Origin: Campylobacteraceae bacterium
Lineage (GTDB): Bacteria; Campylobacterota; Campylobacteria; Campylobacterales; Sulfurovaceae
Assembly (NCBI GenBank): GCA_026982175.1
Contig: JALSHP010000189.1
Span: 1 to 18,060 of the forward strand
DNA: 18,060 nt
Reading direction: 5' to 3'
The notes below the pieces were generated by a model. It was given only the letters and a program-made list of their open reading frames with translations, was not told where the DNA came from and ran no database searches. This document shows positions 1 to 7,086 of the stretch, one piece after another. The position numbers and the translations under genes were made by a program. Each line of letters starts with the position of its first letter. Within the stretch, counting starts at the first letter, position 1.

Positions 1-1310
1 TAGATTCATTGGGTTACCAAACCCCCACCCCTATACAAGTAGAATCAATCCCCCTACTCTTAAAGAACCAAGACCTCATTGCCCAAGCAAAAACAGGTTC
101 GGGGAAAACATTGGCATTCTTAATCCCACTCATTTTAAAACTCGATAGCCAAGAGCATTTTCCTCAAGCACTCATTATCACTCCTACCCGTGAACTCTGC
201 GAACAGATTGCAGGAGAAGCCAATAAACTGGCACGATACAAAAAAGATATTAAAGTCATTACGCTTTATGGAGGAACATCATTACGAACACAAGTAGCCT
301 CACTTGAAAAAGGGGCTGACATTCTTATTGGTACCCCTGGGCGACTCCTTGACCACTTTTCAAGAGAGACCATCCATTTGGGGCAGATAAAAACCCTTAT
401 CTTAGATGAAGCTGACCGTATGCTCGATATGGGTTTTGCTGATGACATTCTAAAGTTGGTCTCTAACCTACCTAAGCAACGCCAATCTATTCTCTTTTCA
501 GCTACTTATCCTGAAAATATTGACAAGCTTACCAAAGTGATTTTAAACAATCCAAAAGAAATTAAAATAGCCACCAAAGAGAAAGAGGTCGCCATAGAAG
601 AGCGTGTCTATGAAGTAGAAGATAAAGAAAAAGCCCTCCTCTCTACCCTTAAACATTTTCAGCCCAATCTAGCTCTAATCTTTTGTAATACCAAAATCAA
701 AACAACAGAAGTGAGTGATATGCTTCATGACAAAGGCTTTGATGTTGCCACACTCAATGGTGATTTGGAGCAGTATGAACGCCAAGAGATGCTCTTACAG
801 TTTGCCAATGGTTCGCTACCTGTACTTGTGGCAACGGATTTAGCTGCTAGAGGGCTAGACATAGAGGGTATTGATTTGGTCATTAACTATGATGTTCCCA
901 TGAAAACAGAAGATTATACCCACCGTATCGGTCGAACAGGAAGAGCCGATAAATCAGGTTTGGCTGTCACCCTAGCCGATGAGTATGGATTGCGTAAACT
1001 CAAAGAGATTAAGCCAAATCTTCAAGCAGAGGCTATCTCTACACTTACCCCTAACAAAAACTTCTATATGCAAGGAGAAGTAGCCACCTTATGCATAGAT
1101 GGAGGAAAAAAGAAAAAGGTACGTGCAGGTGATATTTTAGGAACACTCTGTAAAGATATTGGTATAGACAATAGCGACATCGGTAAAATCAATGTCTATC
1201 AAAAAAATGCCTATGTTGCCATTAAAAAGAGTGTGATTAAAAAAGCATTTAATGGCTTAAAAAATGGGAAGATTAAAGGGAAAAATTTACGTGTTTGGTG
1301 GTTAGACTAA
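1..1310 (+). CDS. dbpA: ATP-dependent RNA helicase DbpA, 5'-truncated by window edge
   Basis: DEAD-box RNA helicase that in the family remodels the 23S rRNA peptidyl-transferase region during 50S assembly. Counting from the TTG at 9, the Q motif (GYQTPTPIQ) is at 2-10, Walker A (AKTGSGKT) at 27-34, PTREL and TPGR follow, DEAD is at 133-136, SAT comes next, then ATDLAARGLD and HRIGRTGR (305-312). The last ~75 residues match the DbpA C-terminal RNA-binding domain (ATLCIDGGKKKK..., GDILG, DIGKI, GKIKGK), which separates DbpA from RhlE or CsdA helicases. The TTG at 9 is not the true start: the frame is open to base 1 and reads x-Leu-Asp-Ser before Leu-Gly-Tyr, the usual DbpA N-terminus, so roughly 15-20 residues lie outside the window. 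It ends convergently, overlapping the next minus-strand gene by 4 bp. Confidence 0.95.
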   Translation, partial: DSLGYQTPTPIQVESIPLLLKNQDLIAQAKTGSGKTLAFLIPLILKLDSQEHFPQALIITPTRELCEQIAGEANKLARYKKDIKVITLYGGTSLRTQVASLEKGADILIGTPGRLLDHFSRETIHLGQIKTLILDEADRMLDMGFADDILKLVSNLPKQRQSILFSATYPENIDKLTKVILNNPKEIKIATKEKEVAIEERVYEVEDKEKALLSTLKHFQPNLALIFCNTKIKTTEVSDMLHDKGFDVATLNGDLEQYERQEMLLQFANGSLPVLVATDLAARGLDIEGIDLVINYDVPMKTEDYTHRIGRTGRADKSGLAVTLADEYGLRKLKEIKPNLQAEAISTLTPNKNFYMQGEVATLCIDGGKKKKVRAGDILGTLCKDIGIDNSDIGKINVYQKNAYVAIKKSVIKKAFNGLKNGKIKGKNLRVWWLD

Positions 1311-1939
1311 TCCTCTTTCTCCACTACTTCCGTCTCTATGGTTTCCATTTTCTCTATGGTCTCTAGCTTAGCCAAAGGTTCATCGAGTAGAAGTTGATTC
1401 TCTAACTGACCAGATTCACAATGGATTTTTTCTAACTCTAATACCTTCAATTCCTCTTCGAGCTTTTTTAAAATATTCTGTTCAGGAGTAAGAAGGTTAA
1501 CCCTGTTAATACGTTCTAGTTCCAGATTTAATAAAAAGAGTTCTTGTTCTTCTATTTCAGAAAGTAAAATGTGAAGCATTCCCTCTTTTTGAAATAAGAT
1601 TTTTTCATACTCTGCTTCATTTATAATATTTTTATACTCAGTTTGTAAGGCATAAAGTGCCTCTATTTGTTGTGTAAATTTACCATTTAACTTTTCAAAA
1701 TTTTTCTCTTCATGAAGTAAATTGTTTTCAAGTAGCGTAACAACTTGCTCCTCTTTTTGTAAGGACTCTTTGTTCAAGGAAATTTTATTTTTAAGTTGTT
1801 CAATTTGAAGGGTAAAGTTTGCTAATTTTTCTTGATAACGTGAGAAACTTTGTTTATAGGCATTATCAATGGCTTGAATCTTACCAACAAAATTGACTGC
1901 TAAGCTATTTTCATCTTCTATTTTTTCAGGTAAATTCAT
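1307..1939 (-). CDS. Coiled-coil protein of unknown function
   Basis: 210 residues, not recognised. Nearly the whole chain is Glu/Lys/Leu-rich heptad-like sequence from about residue 20 to 190, with no signal peptide, membrane segment or catalytic motif visible. The C-terminus is strongly acidic (ETIEKMETIETEVVEKED). It is the last gene of the acpP-fabF-accA transcription unit, 2 bp after the preceding coiled-coil membrane protein, so the two are probably co-translated and may work together. The ribosome-binding site is weak, which fits coupling to the upstream stop. It meets dbpA tail to tail with a 4-bp overlap, so no separate terminator fits between them. The function is open; a scaffold or filament-like role is only a guess from the coiled coil. 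Confidence 0.75.
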   Translation of the reverse strand: MNLPEKIEDENSLAVNFVGKIQAIDNAYKQSFSRYQEKLANFTLQIEQLKNKISLNKESLQKEEQVVTLLENNLLHEEKNFEKLNGKFTQQIEALYALQTEYKNIINEAEYEKILFQKEGMLHILLSEIEEQELFLLNLELERINRVNLLTPEQNILKKLEEELKVLELEKIHCESGQLENQLLLDEPLAKLETIEKMETIETEVVEKED

Positions 1940-1941
1940 TG

Positions 1942-2337
1942 TTAATAGCTCAAGTTAACTCTTTTGAGTTCTCTCTCTCTTCTATTTTGTGCAGCTTCTA
2001 TCTTTAAAACCACTTGACTCTTCAAACCCTCTTTCTCTTTTGTTTTTAAAGCTTCAATGGTGTGTTCTAATGCCAAGATAGTTTTTTCGACTTCATGCTC
2101 TCTATCTTTACGTTTAAGTTCATGCTCATAAGCATATTGACGTAGGGTTTTTATCTTCTCATCTTTTTCAATGATTTGTGCTTTTAAACTTTTTAAAGCC
2201 TTTTTATACTTTAGGATCAAATAAGTTAAAAGAAGTATTACCATGATGATAGCCAATACCATCACCATAAAATAGCTTTCATTGAATAAAGCAGATAGAT
2301 TATTCACTAAATGCTCCAACCGAAGTAAGACGTTCAT
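1942..2337 (-). CDS. Single-pass membrane protein with cytoplasmic coiled coil, unknown function
   Basis: 131 residues, not recognised. A hydrophobic segment at about 24-42 (MVMVLAIIMVILLLTYLIL) is followed by a Lys-rich stretch (KYKKALKSLK), which predicts N-out/C-in topology with a cytoplasmic tail. Residues ~45-125 form a charged coiled-coil-like helix. As drawn the start overlaps the accA 3' end by 38 bp, with a GAGAAG ribosome-binding-like sequence 4 nt upstream. A shorter start at Met24 (2268) would remove the overlap but begin directly in the membrane helix, so the start is uncertain. The position after accA and 2 bp before another coiled-coil gene suggests a co-expressed pair. Confidence 0.7.
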   Translation of the reverse strand: MNVLLRLEHLVNNLSALFNESYFMVMVLAIIMVILLLTYLILKYKKALKSLKAQIIEKDEKIKTLRQYAYEHELKRKDREHEVEKTILALEHTIEALKTKEKEGLKSQVVLKIEAAQNRRERELKRVNLSY

Positions 2338-3235
2338 AACGCTTCTCTAGCATCTCTTCTACGGTTAACTCTTTTAAGGCTTTGACTTGCTCTAAAAAGT
2401 AAGCTTTTAAGAGTTGTGCCGATGCCTCTTTGGTTCGATGAGCCCCAATCAAAGGCTCTTCTAAAATATCATCAATTAAGCCATGTTCAAAAAGGCTCTC
2501 TGGCGTAATTTTTAACGCTTTAGCTGCTTGTTCTACTTTGCTAGGGTCATTCCATAAAATAGCTGCACACCCCTCTGGCGAGATAACCGCAAAAACAGAG
2601 TAACGCATCATCGCTAACTTATCAGCTACCCCAATCGCCAAAGCACCACCTGAACCACCTTCACCAATGACCACTGAAATCATAGGAACTTTAATGTTGG
2701 TAAATTCAAAAAGGTTTTTAGCAATCGCTTCACTCTGTCCACGCTCTTCAGCTCCAAGTCCTGGGTATGCACCTGGGGTGTCTATGAGCATTAAGACAGG
2801 AATGTTGAACTTTTCCGCCAATCTGACGGCACGTAATGCTTTTCGGTAACCTTCAGGATTTGGCATACCAAAATTTCTTTTGAGTTTATGCTTTGTCCCA
2901 CGCCCTTTTTGCTCACCAATAACCATGGTCTTTTGACCATTAATATAGCCCAAATAACATAAAATAGCAGGGTCATCACGAAAAGCTCTGTCTCCATGAA
3001 TCTCATAGGCATCTTCCATAATTAAGCGAATGTAATCCAAAGCATAAGGTCTGTCAGGATGACGTGCAAGTTGGAGCTTTTGATAGTCTGAAAGACCTTT
3101 CATAGTCTTCGTGACCTCTTTTTCTAAATCTTTCTCTAACGTTTCTAAATTTACACGCTCTTTGGTTGCCAAAGTTGCATCAATCTCTTCTTGAATCTCT
3201 TCTATTTTCTTTTCAAACGCTAAATAAGTTGCCAT
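2300..3235 (-). CDS. accA: Acetyl-CoA carboxylase carboxyltransferase subunit alpha
   Basis: AccA with AccD transfers the carboxyl group from carboxybiotin to acetyl-CoA, giving malonyl-CoA, the first committed step of fatty-acid synthesis in the cytoplasm. The 311 residues are normal for the family. An N-terminal helical region (~1-50) precedes a crotonase-fold carboxyltransferase domain with HGDRAFRDDPA (80-90), IDTPGAYPG (151-159) and the Gly-rich oxyanion motif GEGGSGGALAIG (191-202), then ISPEGCAAILW (219-229). The start is supported by AAAGG about 7 nt upstream. It follows fabF by only 9 bp in the same operon. No accD lies in the window, as is common because the two subunits are often unlinked. 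Confidence 0.97.
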   Translation of the reverse strand: MATYLAFEKKIEEIQEEIDATLATKERVNLETLEKDLEKEVTKTMKGLSDYQKLQLARHPDRPYALDYIRLIMEDAYEIHGDRAFRDDPAILCYLGYINGQKTMVIGEQKGRGTKHKLKRNFGMPNPEGYRKALRAVRLAEKFNIPVLMLIDTPGAYPGLGAEERGQSEAIAKNLFEFTNIKVPMISVVIGEGGSGGALAIGVADKLAMMRYSVFAVISPEGCAAILWNDPSKVEQAAKALKITPESLFEHGLIDDILEEPLIGAHRTKEASAQLLKAYFLEQVKALKELTVEEMLEKRYERLTSVGAFSE

Positions 3236-3244
3236 AAAATGCCT

Positions 3245-4462
3245 TTAGATTTTTTTGAAGATAACCACTCCATTGGTTCCACCAAAACCAAAAGAGTTAC
3301 TCATGACAACATTAAGTTCCGCATCACGTACCCCATCAGTTACATAATCTAAATCACAATTTTCATCTTTGGTAGTATAGTTAATGGTTGGAGGAAGTTT
3401 TCCATCACGCATTGCCATTAAACAAACAACTGCTTCAATCGCACCAGCCGCCCCTAGACAGTGACCTATTTGTCCTTTAATTGAACTCATAGGAGGACAA
3501 TTTTCAGCCCCACCAAAAAGCTCTTTAACCGCAGCGGTTTCATTTTTATCATTAGCAGGTGTTGAAGTACCATGGGCATTGATGTAATCTACTTTTACAT
3601 CACCTGCCATTCGCATAGCTGCTTTCATAGCTCGTAACGGTCCATCTACTACAGGTGTTGTAATATGATTGGCATCACCACTCTCACCAAATCCAATGAC
3701 TTCACCATAGATTTTAGCACCACGTGCCTTGGCATGTTCATACTCTTCAAGAATTAAAGAAGCAGCCCCCTCACCCATGACAAATCCATTTCTATCAGCA
3801 TCAAATGGTCGTGATGCCTCTTTTGGATTTTCATTGTTAGTACTCAACGCTTTCATTGCAGCAAATCCACCAATTCCTGCAGCACAAATTGCAGACTCTG
3901 CCCCTACGACTAGCATCATGTCTGCTCCATCAAGCATAATGGTTTTTGAAGCTTCAGCAACTGCGTGAGTTCCCGCAGCACACGCTGTTACACAAGAGAG
4001 ATTTGGTCCTTTAATACCATGTTCAATGGTAATAAATCCACCAAGCATATTAACCAAAGAAGAGGGAATAAAGAAAGGAGAGATTCGTCTAGGACCACGC
4101 GTGTTACAAACAACAGAATTTTTTTCAATATTTGGTAAACCACCAATTCCAGAAGCAGAAGAGACACCAAAACGTTCCATGTCAATATCATCACCAATAT
4201 TGGCATCAGCCATTGCTTCTTTAGTTGCTTTCATTCCAAGTTGGATAAATCTATCGGCTTTTTTAACCTCTTTAGCATCCATCACTTCACTCGGATCAAA
4301 TCCAACAATCTCCCCTGCAATTTTTACAGAAAATTTATCAGCATCAAAAAGTTCAATCTCTTTAATTCCACATTCACCATTTAAAATTGCGGTGAAAGAA
4401 CCCTCTTTATCTTGACCCACACTGTTAATCATGCCTAAGCCAGTTACTACAACTCTTCTCAC
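3245..4462 (-). CDS. fabF: Beta-ketoacyl-ACP synthase II
   Basis: Condensing enzyme that extends acyl-ACP with malonyl-ACP in type II fatty-acid synthesis. 405 residues in a thiolase fold. The Cys-His-His triad is visible: Cys161 in VTACAAGTH, His297 in NAHGTSTP, and His334 in SSIKGQIGHCLGAAG with the conserved Lys329. The C-terminal GFGGTN loop (392-397) is present. The separate acpP gene and full triad favour FabF; FabB is less likely given the GTSTPANDKNE context. It lies between acpP and accA, so carrier, condensing enzyme and malonyl-CoA supply are read together. The hairpin in the 96-bp gap after acpP should lower its transcription relative to acpP. Confidence 0.96.
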   Translation of the reverse strand: MRRVVVTGLGMINSVGQDKEGSFTAILNGECGIKEIELFDADKFSVKIAGEIVGFDPSEVMDAKEVKKADRFIQLGMKATKEAMADANIGDDIDMERFGVSSASGIGGLPNIEKNSVVCNTRGPRRISPFFIPSSLVNMLGGFITIEHGIKGPNLSCVTACAAGTHAVAEASKTIMLDGADMMLVVGAESAICAAGIGGFAAMKALSTNNENPKEASRPFDADRNGFVMGEGAASLILEEYEHAKARGAKIYGEVIGFGESGDANHITTPVVDGPLRAMKAAMRMAGDVKVDYINAHGTSTPANDKNETAAVKELFGGAENCPPMSSIKGQIGHCLGAAGAIEAVVCLMAMRDGKLPPTINYTTKDENCDLDYVTDGVRDAELNVVMSNSFGFGGTNGVVIFKKI

Positions 4463-4536
4463 TCTATCTCCTATGCTCTTTTAAGATATATATCAAACTA
4501 TTTTCTATTCATAATAGTTTCAAATATAATTTAAAT

Positions 4537-4556
4537 AAAGCCCCAAAAGGGGTTTT
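4537..4556 (-). terminator. Attenuator-like hairpin between acpP and fabF
   Basis: On the minus strand the RNA reads AAAACCCC-TTTT-GGGGCTTT: four C-G pairs extended by a G-U and three A-U pairs, followed by TTTATTTAAAT. It starts 2 bp after the acpP stop. The U-tract is interrupted, so partial termination is likelier than complete. That would give more acpP than fabF message, matching the known high abundance of acyl carrier protein. Confidence 0.6.
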
Positions 4557-4558
4557 AT

Positions 4559-4792
4559 CTATGATTGAATATTTTCAATAAATTTAATTGCATCATTTAC
4601 AGTTGCAATTTTTTCAGCATCTTCATCTGGAATTTCAATATCAAATTTCTCTTCAAGTGCCATTACAAGCTCAACTACATCAAGACTATCTGCTCCTAAA
4701 TCTTCTACAAATCTAGACTCTTCTTTTACTTCATCTGCACTTCTACTTAGTTGTTCAATCACAACTTCTTTTACTTCATCAAATAGTGCCAT
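4559..4792 (-). CDS. acpP: Acyl carrier protein
   Basis: Small acidic carrier that holds growing acyl chains on 4'-phosphopantetheine during fatty-acid synthesis. 77 residues, the normal length, forming a four-helix bundle. The attachment site is Ser36 in DLGADSLDVVELVMALEEKF, the standard DSL motif. AGGAG lies 6 nt before the ATG. It is the first gene of the minus-strand operon, with its own extended -10 promoter just upstream and a hairpin just downstream, so it can be made in excess over FabF and AccA. Confidence 0.98.
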   Translation of the reverse strand: MALFDEVKEVVIEQLSRSADEVKEESRFVEDLGADSLDVVELVMALEEKFDIEIPDEDAEKIATVNDAIKFIENIQS

Positions 4793-4824
4793 AACACTCT
4801 CCTAATAGTTTAATTTATCCCAAA

Positions 4825-4833
4825 AGTATAGCA
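4825..4833 (-). promoter_or_regulatory. Extended -10 promoter of the acpP operon
   Basis: Minus strand reads TGCTATACT, an extended -10, about 32 nt before the acpP ATG. Upstream is AT-rich with no obvious -35, as usual for sigma-70 promoters in this phylum. Confidence 0.6.
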
Positions 4834-5001
4834 AAATAATATAAAACTAGTTCAGGTTACTATTTTATTCCCTTTTTTAAACTCCTATATGTAGCATTTT
4901 ATAAGATTTTTTTCATATAAAGAATTTGTAAAACATCAAAAAACCAAAGATATTAATAAAAACTTCAACATTTAAACACATGAAAGAAATAATATATTAT
5001 T

Positions 5002-5137
5002 TATAATGTAAGTAAATATTTTACTTAATGGAACTTTAAATCAGCTGAAAGAGCTAAAAAATCTATTTTAAACTTTTCTGTTCAAAAAATGAATATACAA
5101 TTATTTCCATTTTTTATAAAAAAATAATTATTTTTTT
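5002..5137 (+). ncRNA. Possible short transcript with operator-like palindrome at its start
   Basis: TATAAT at 5002-5007 is followed by TAAGTAAA-TAT-TTTACTTA (5009-5027), a perfect 8-bp inverted repeat covering the expected start point near 5014. About 85 nt further on, AATTATTT (5099-5106) pairs with AAATAATT (5122-5129), followed by seven T (5131-5137), a terminator-like layout. No reading frame longer than a few codons lies between. All parts are A/T-rich, so chance is a real alternative; it might instead be a regulated long leader of the gene at 5264. Confidence 0.22.
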
Positions 5138-5227
5138 AAATCTCTTCTCAAAACGCTATTGGCGTACTTCAAAGCAAGAATAACAAACAATAATTAATAA
5201 ATTAAATTTTATTTAAGTTTTACAAGG

Positions 5228-5233
5228 TATAAT
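5228..5233 (+). promoter_or_regulatory. -10 box of the glucosaminidase gene
   Basis: TATAAT lies 30 nt before the ATG at 5264, with AAGG at 5250-5253 as a ribosome-binding site at about 10 nt spacing. No clear -35 is visible; the upstream DNA is T/A-rich. Confidence 0.55.
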
Positions 5234-5263
5234 TTCGGAATTTTTAAAAAAGGCCTTAAACAC

Positions 5264-6181
5264 ATGATTAAACATTTTATAACATTTTTTGTTTTAACTT
5301 TATCGACTTTTGCATTTGATAATGCATATTTAGATATGGTAAAAGAAGAGATGAATAGAGATAATGTTCAAACAATTACGTACTCATTACCCAAACCCAA
5401 TCACCCCATGAACCTTAATGTTCAGAAAAGTGAACTATCAAACTCTCCTATCATCCTCGATGATAAAATTACTACGGTAAACAAAAGAATCAAAACTCCC
5501 AAAGACATTAAAATTTTTACCTCTAAAGAAGTTGAACCTATCAACTACACCAACACCATCTCTCTTAATAAGCTACAAGTATCAGAGAAAAAACAGAAGT
5601 TTTTTCACATGATTTTACCTGCGATTTTAATTGCTAAAGAGAACTTAAGACTCAAAAGGGAAAGAGTTTTAAGTCTCATTAATATACCAACAGAAGAGAT
5701 GAATGAAGAGGATAGTTATTTTTTAGAAAGACTATACAAAAAATATAAAACTAAAGATATTAGAAAATTAGCCAATAGACTAAAAACACACCCTGTTAGT
5801 ATTGTCTTAGCCCAAGCAGCTATTGAGTCAGCATGGGGGGAGTCACGATTTTTCAAAAAAGGAAATAACATCTTTGGGATGTGGTCATACAATAAAAATG
5901 AACCTCGTATGAAAGCACGTGGAAACCGAAATGGAAAAGCAATTTATGTTAAAAAATATGCCACCATTTCTGATGCTGTTGATGATTATTTTGTAGTGAT
6001 TGGTAGAGGTGCATACAAAAGCTTTAGAAAACAGAGAAATATTACTGATAATCCATTGGTTCTAGTAAACTACTTGGTTAACTACTGTGAATTATCTAAC
6101 TACCCAAGTAAACTCAAAAAGTTTATTGTTCGTAATAAACTTAGAAAATTTGACAAATTCAAATTAACCTCTATCTACTAA
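5264..6181 (+). CDS. Exported Bax-like glucosaminidase (GH73-type)
   Basis: Predicted periplasmic peptidoglycan hydrolase cutting N-acetylglucosaminyl bonds. Residues 1-18 form a signal peptide (basic start, hydrophobic core, ending near TFAF). Residues ~19-145 are a poorly conserved linker. The catalytic domain, ~150-290, matches the Bax/glucosaminidase family: VLAQAAIESAWGESRF (181-196) with the probable catalytic Glu188, then GNNIFGMW (200-207), KYATISDAVDDYF (231-243) and a Tyr-rich C-terminus. At 305 residues it is a little longer than E. coli Bax (274) because of the linker. It is monocistronic, flanked by its own promoter and a perfect inverted repeat. Which wall-remodelling event it serves cannot be seen from here. 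Confidence 0.88.
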   Translation: MIKHFITFFVLTLSTFAFDNAYLDMVKEEMNRDNVQTITYSLPKPNHPMNLNVQKSELSNSPIILDDKITTVNKRIKTPKDIKIFTSKEVEPINYTNTISLNKLQVSEKKQKFFHMILPAILIAKENLRLKRERVLSLINIPTEEMNEEDSYFLERLYKKYKTKDIRKLANRLKTHPVSIVLAQAAIESAWGESRFFKKGNNIFGMWSYNKNEPRMKARGNRNGKAIYVKKYATISDAVDDYFVVIGRGAYKSFRKQRNITDNPLVLVNYLVNYCELSNYPSKLKKFIVRNKLRKFDKFKLTSIY

Positions 6182-6186
6182 CATTT

Positions 6187-6205
6187 GGTCTGTTTTAAAC
6201 AGACC
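6187..6205 (+). terminator. Perfect inverted repeat after the glucosaminidase gene
   Basis: GGTCTGTTT-T-AAACAGACC, a 9-bp perfect inverted repeat 5 bp after the stop codon. As RNA it gives a GGUCUG/CAGACC stem with a U/A-rich loop, followed by a pyrimidine run (ATCTCTCCTCTTTT) rather than a clean U-tract. A terminator is the simplest reading. Its position 17 bp upstream of the next gene's -10 would also suit a repressor or activator site. Confidence 0.5.
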
Positions 6206-6218
6206 ATCTCTCCTCTTT

Positions 6219-6227
6219 TGCTAAAAT
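6219..6227 (+). promoter_or_regulatory. Extended -10 placed 6 nt before the start codon (leaderless mRNA predicted)
   Basis: TGCTAAAAT ends 6 nt before the ATG at 6234, so transcription should begin at or next to the A of the start codon. No Shine-Dalgarno sequence lies between (ACCTCT). The same nonamer with the same spacing precedes the gene at 8589. Confidence 0.55.
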
Positions 6228-6233
6228 ACCTCT

Positions 6234-7013
6234 ATGAGAATAGACCTACATAACCACACAACCCGATGTAACCATGCTAAAGGCTCAATGCAGAGCTACA
6301 TAGAACGTGCCATTGAATTAGGCATTGACATTTATGGTTTTTCAGAACATGCTCCCATGGATTTTGACGAATACTATCGTCTAAAATTTGATGAAATGTC
6401 ACTTTATACACATGAAGTAAAAGAGCTACAAGAAAAATATAAAGATAAGATTAAAATTCTTCTTGGTTATGAAGTCGATTATTTAAAAGGGCATTTAGAC
6501 CAACGTGTTTTAAATGCAAAGGTTGACTACCTCATTGGCTCTGTTCATTTTTTAGGTGAATGGGGATTTGACAATCCAGAATTTAACCACGAATACAAAA
6601 ACAGAGACATCGATGAGATTTGGCAAGAGTATTTTGATAGCATAGAAGCGATGGCTAAAACCAAGAAATTTGACATCGTAGGTCACTTAGATTTGATGAA
6701 AGTTTTTAACTTTATGCCCAAAAAAGAGATAAATATCATGGCTAAAAATGCTCTCAAAGCAATAAAAAATGCAAACATGGTCATAGAACTCAACACCGCA
6801 GGTTTACGCAAACCCTGTAAAGAGATTTATCCTAGCTCCTCTCTACTTGAAATGGTCTATGAACTAAACATCCCCATTACCTTTTCATCTGATGCTCATG
6901 CCATTGGTCAAGTAGGCTACCGATATGATGAAGCCGTAAAACTGGCAAAAAGCATCGGTTTCACTCAAGCTGTTACTTTTCATCAACGGGAAAAAGAAAT
7001 GATTACTTTTTAA
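6234..7013 (+). CDS. PHP-domain phosphatase, histidinol-phosphatase (HisJ/HisK) type
   Basis: Metal-dependent phosphoesterase of the PHP superfamily. 259 residues, close to family length, one domain. Metal ligands are all in place: H6 and H8 (DLHNHTT), H14, H39 (FSEHAP), E80 (GYEVDY), H105 (GSVHFLGEWG), H151 (GHLDLMKVF), and D220/H222 (SSDAH). The GSVHFL and GHLD contexts match HisJ-type histidinol-phosphate phosphatases, which act late in histidine synthesis. No other his genes are nearby, so the substrate is inferred from family resemblance only. The start is fixed because the HxH motif begins at residue 6. There is no ribosome-binding site and the promoter abuts the ATG, suggesting leaderless translation. 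Confidence 0.88.
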   Translation: MRIDLHNHTTRCNHAKGSMQSYIERAIELGIDIYGFSEHAPMDFDEYYRLKFDEMSLYTHEVKELQEKYKDKIKILLGYEVDYLKGHLDQRVLNAKVDYLIGSVHFLGEWGFDNPEFNHEYKNRDIDEIWQEYFDSIEAMAKTKKFDIVGHLDLMKVFNFMPKKEINIMAKNALKAIKNANMVIELNTAGLRKPCKEIYPSSSLLEMVYELNIPITFSSDAHAIGQVGYRYDEAVKLAKSIGFTQAVTFHQREKEMITF

Positions 7014-7044
7014 GCATCAATCTTATAACTTTTATAAAATTCTT

Positions 7045-7053
7045 TGATACAAT
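7045..7053 (+). promoter_or_regulatory. Likely glnA promoter
   Basis: TGATACAAT (extended -10) gives a predicted leader of about 27 nt before glnA, carrying AGGAG at 7074-7078. A second TATAAT at 7064-7069 would put the start almost on the ribosome-binding site, so it is less likely to be the main promoter. No NtrC/sigma-54 site (GG-N10-GC) was recognised here. Confidence 0.5.
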
Positions 7054-7086
7054 CAATGCAACTTATAATTATTAGGAGATAAACAA

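Larger units (their letters stand above)
4834..5263. other. AT-rich intergenic region between divergent acpP and glucosaminidase genes
   Basis: About 430 bp beyond the acpP promoter with no credible coding frame on either strand and no tRNA-like fold. It holds a TATAAT (5002-5007) followed at once by a palindrome (5009-5027), an A/T-only hairpin with a T-run (5099-5137), a small ACGC/GCGT hairpin near 5152-5164, and the downstream gene's promoter at 5228-5233. Composition is much more AT-rich than the flanking genes. Confidence 0.7.

Noticed and set aside
9..11. TTG at 9 as the start of the helicase gene
   Set aside because: The frame is open to the window edge and the three preceding residues match the DbpA N-terminus, so the true start is upstream of the window.
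4026..4415. Long plus-strand open frame inside fabF
   Set aside because: It lies antisense to a gene with a complete catalytic triad; Ser/Ile-rich shadow frame without a ribosome-binding site.
4793..5263. Search for tRNA, riboswitch or replication-origin signals in the largest gap
   Set aside because: No cloverleaf-like arms, conserved riboswitch core or DnaA-box cluster could be recognised.
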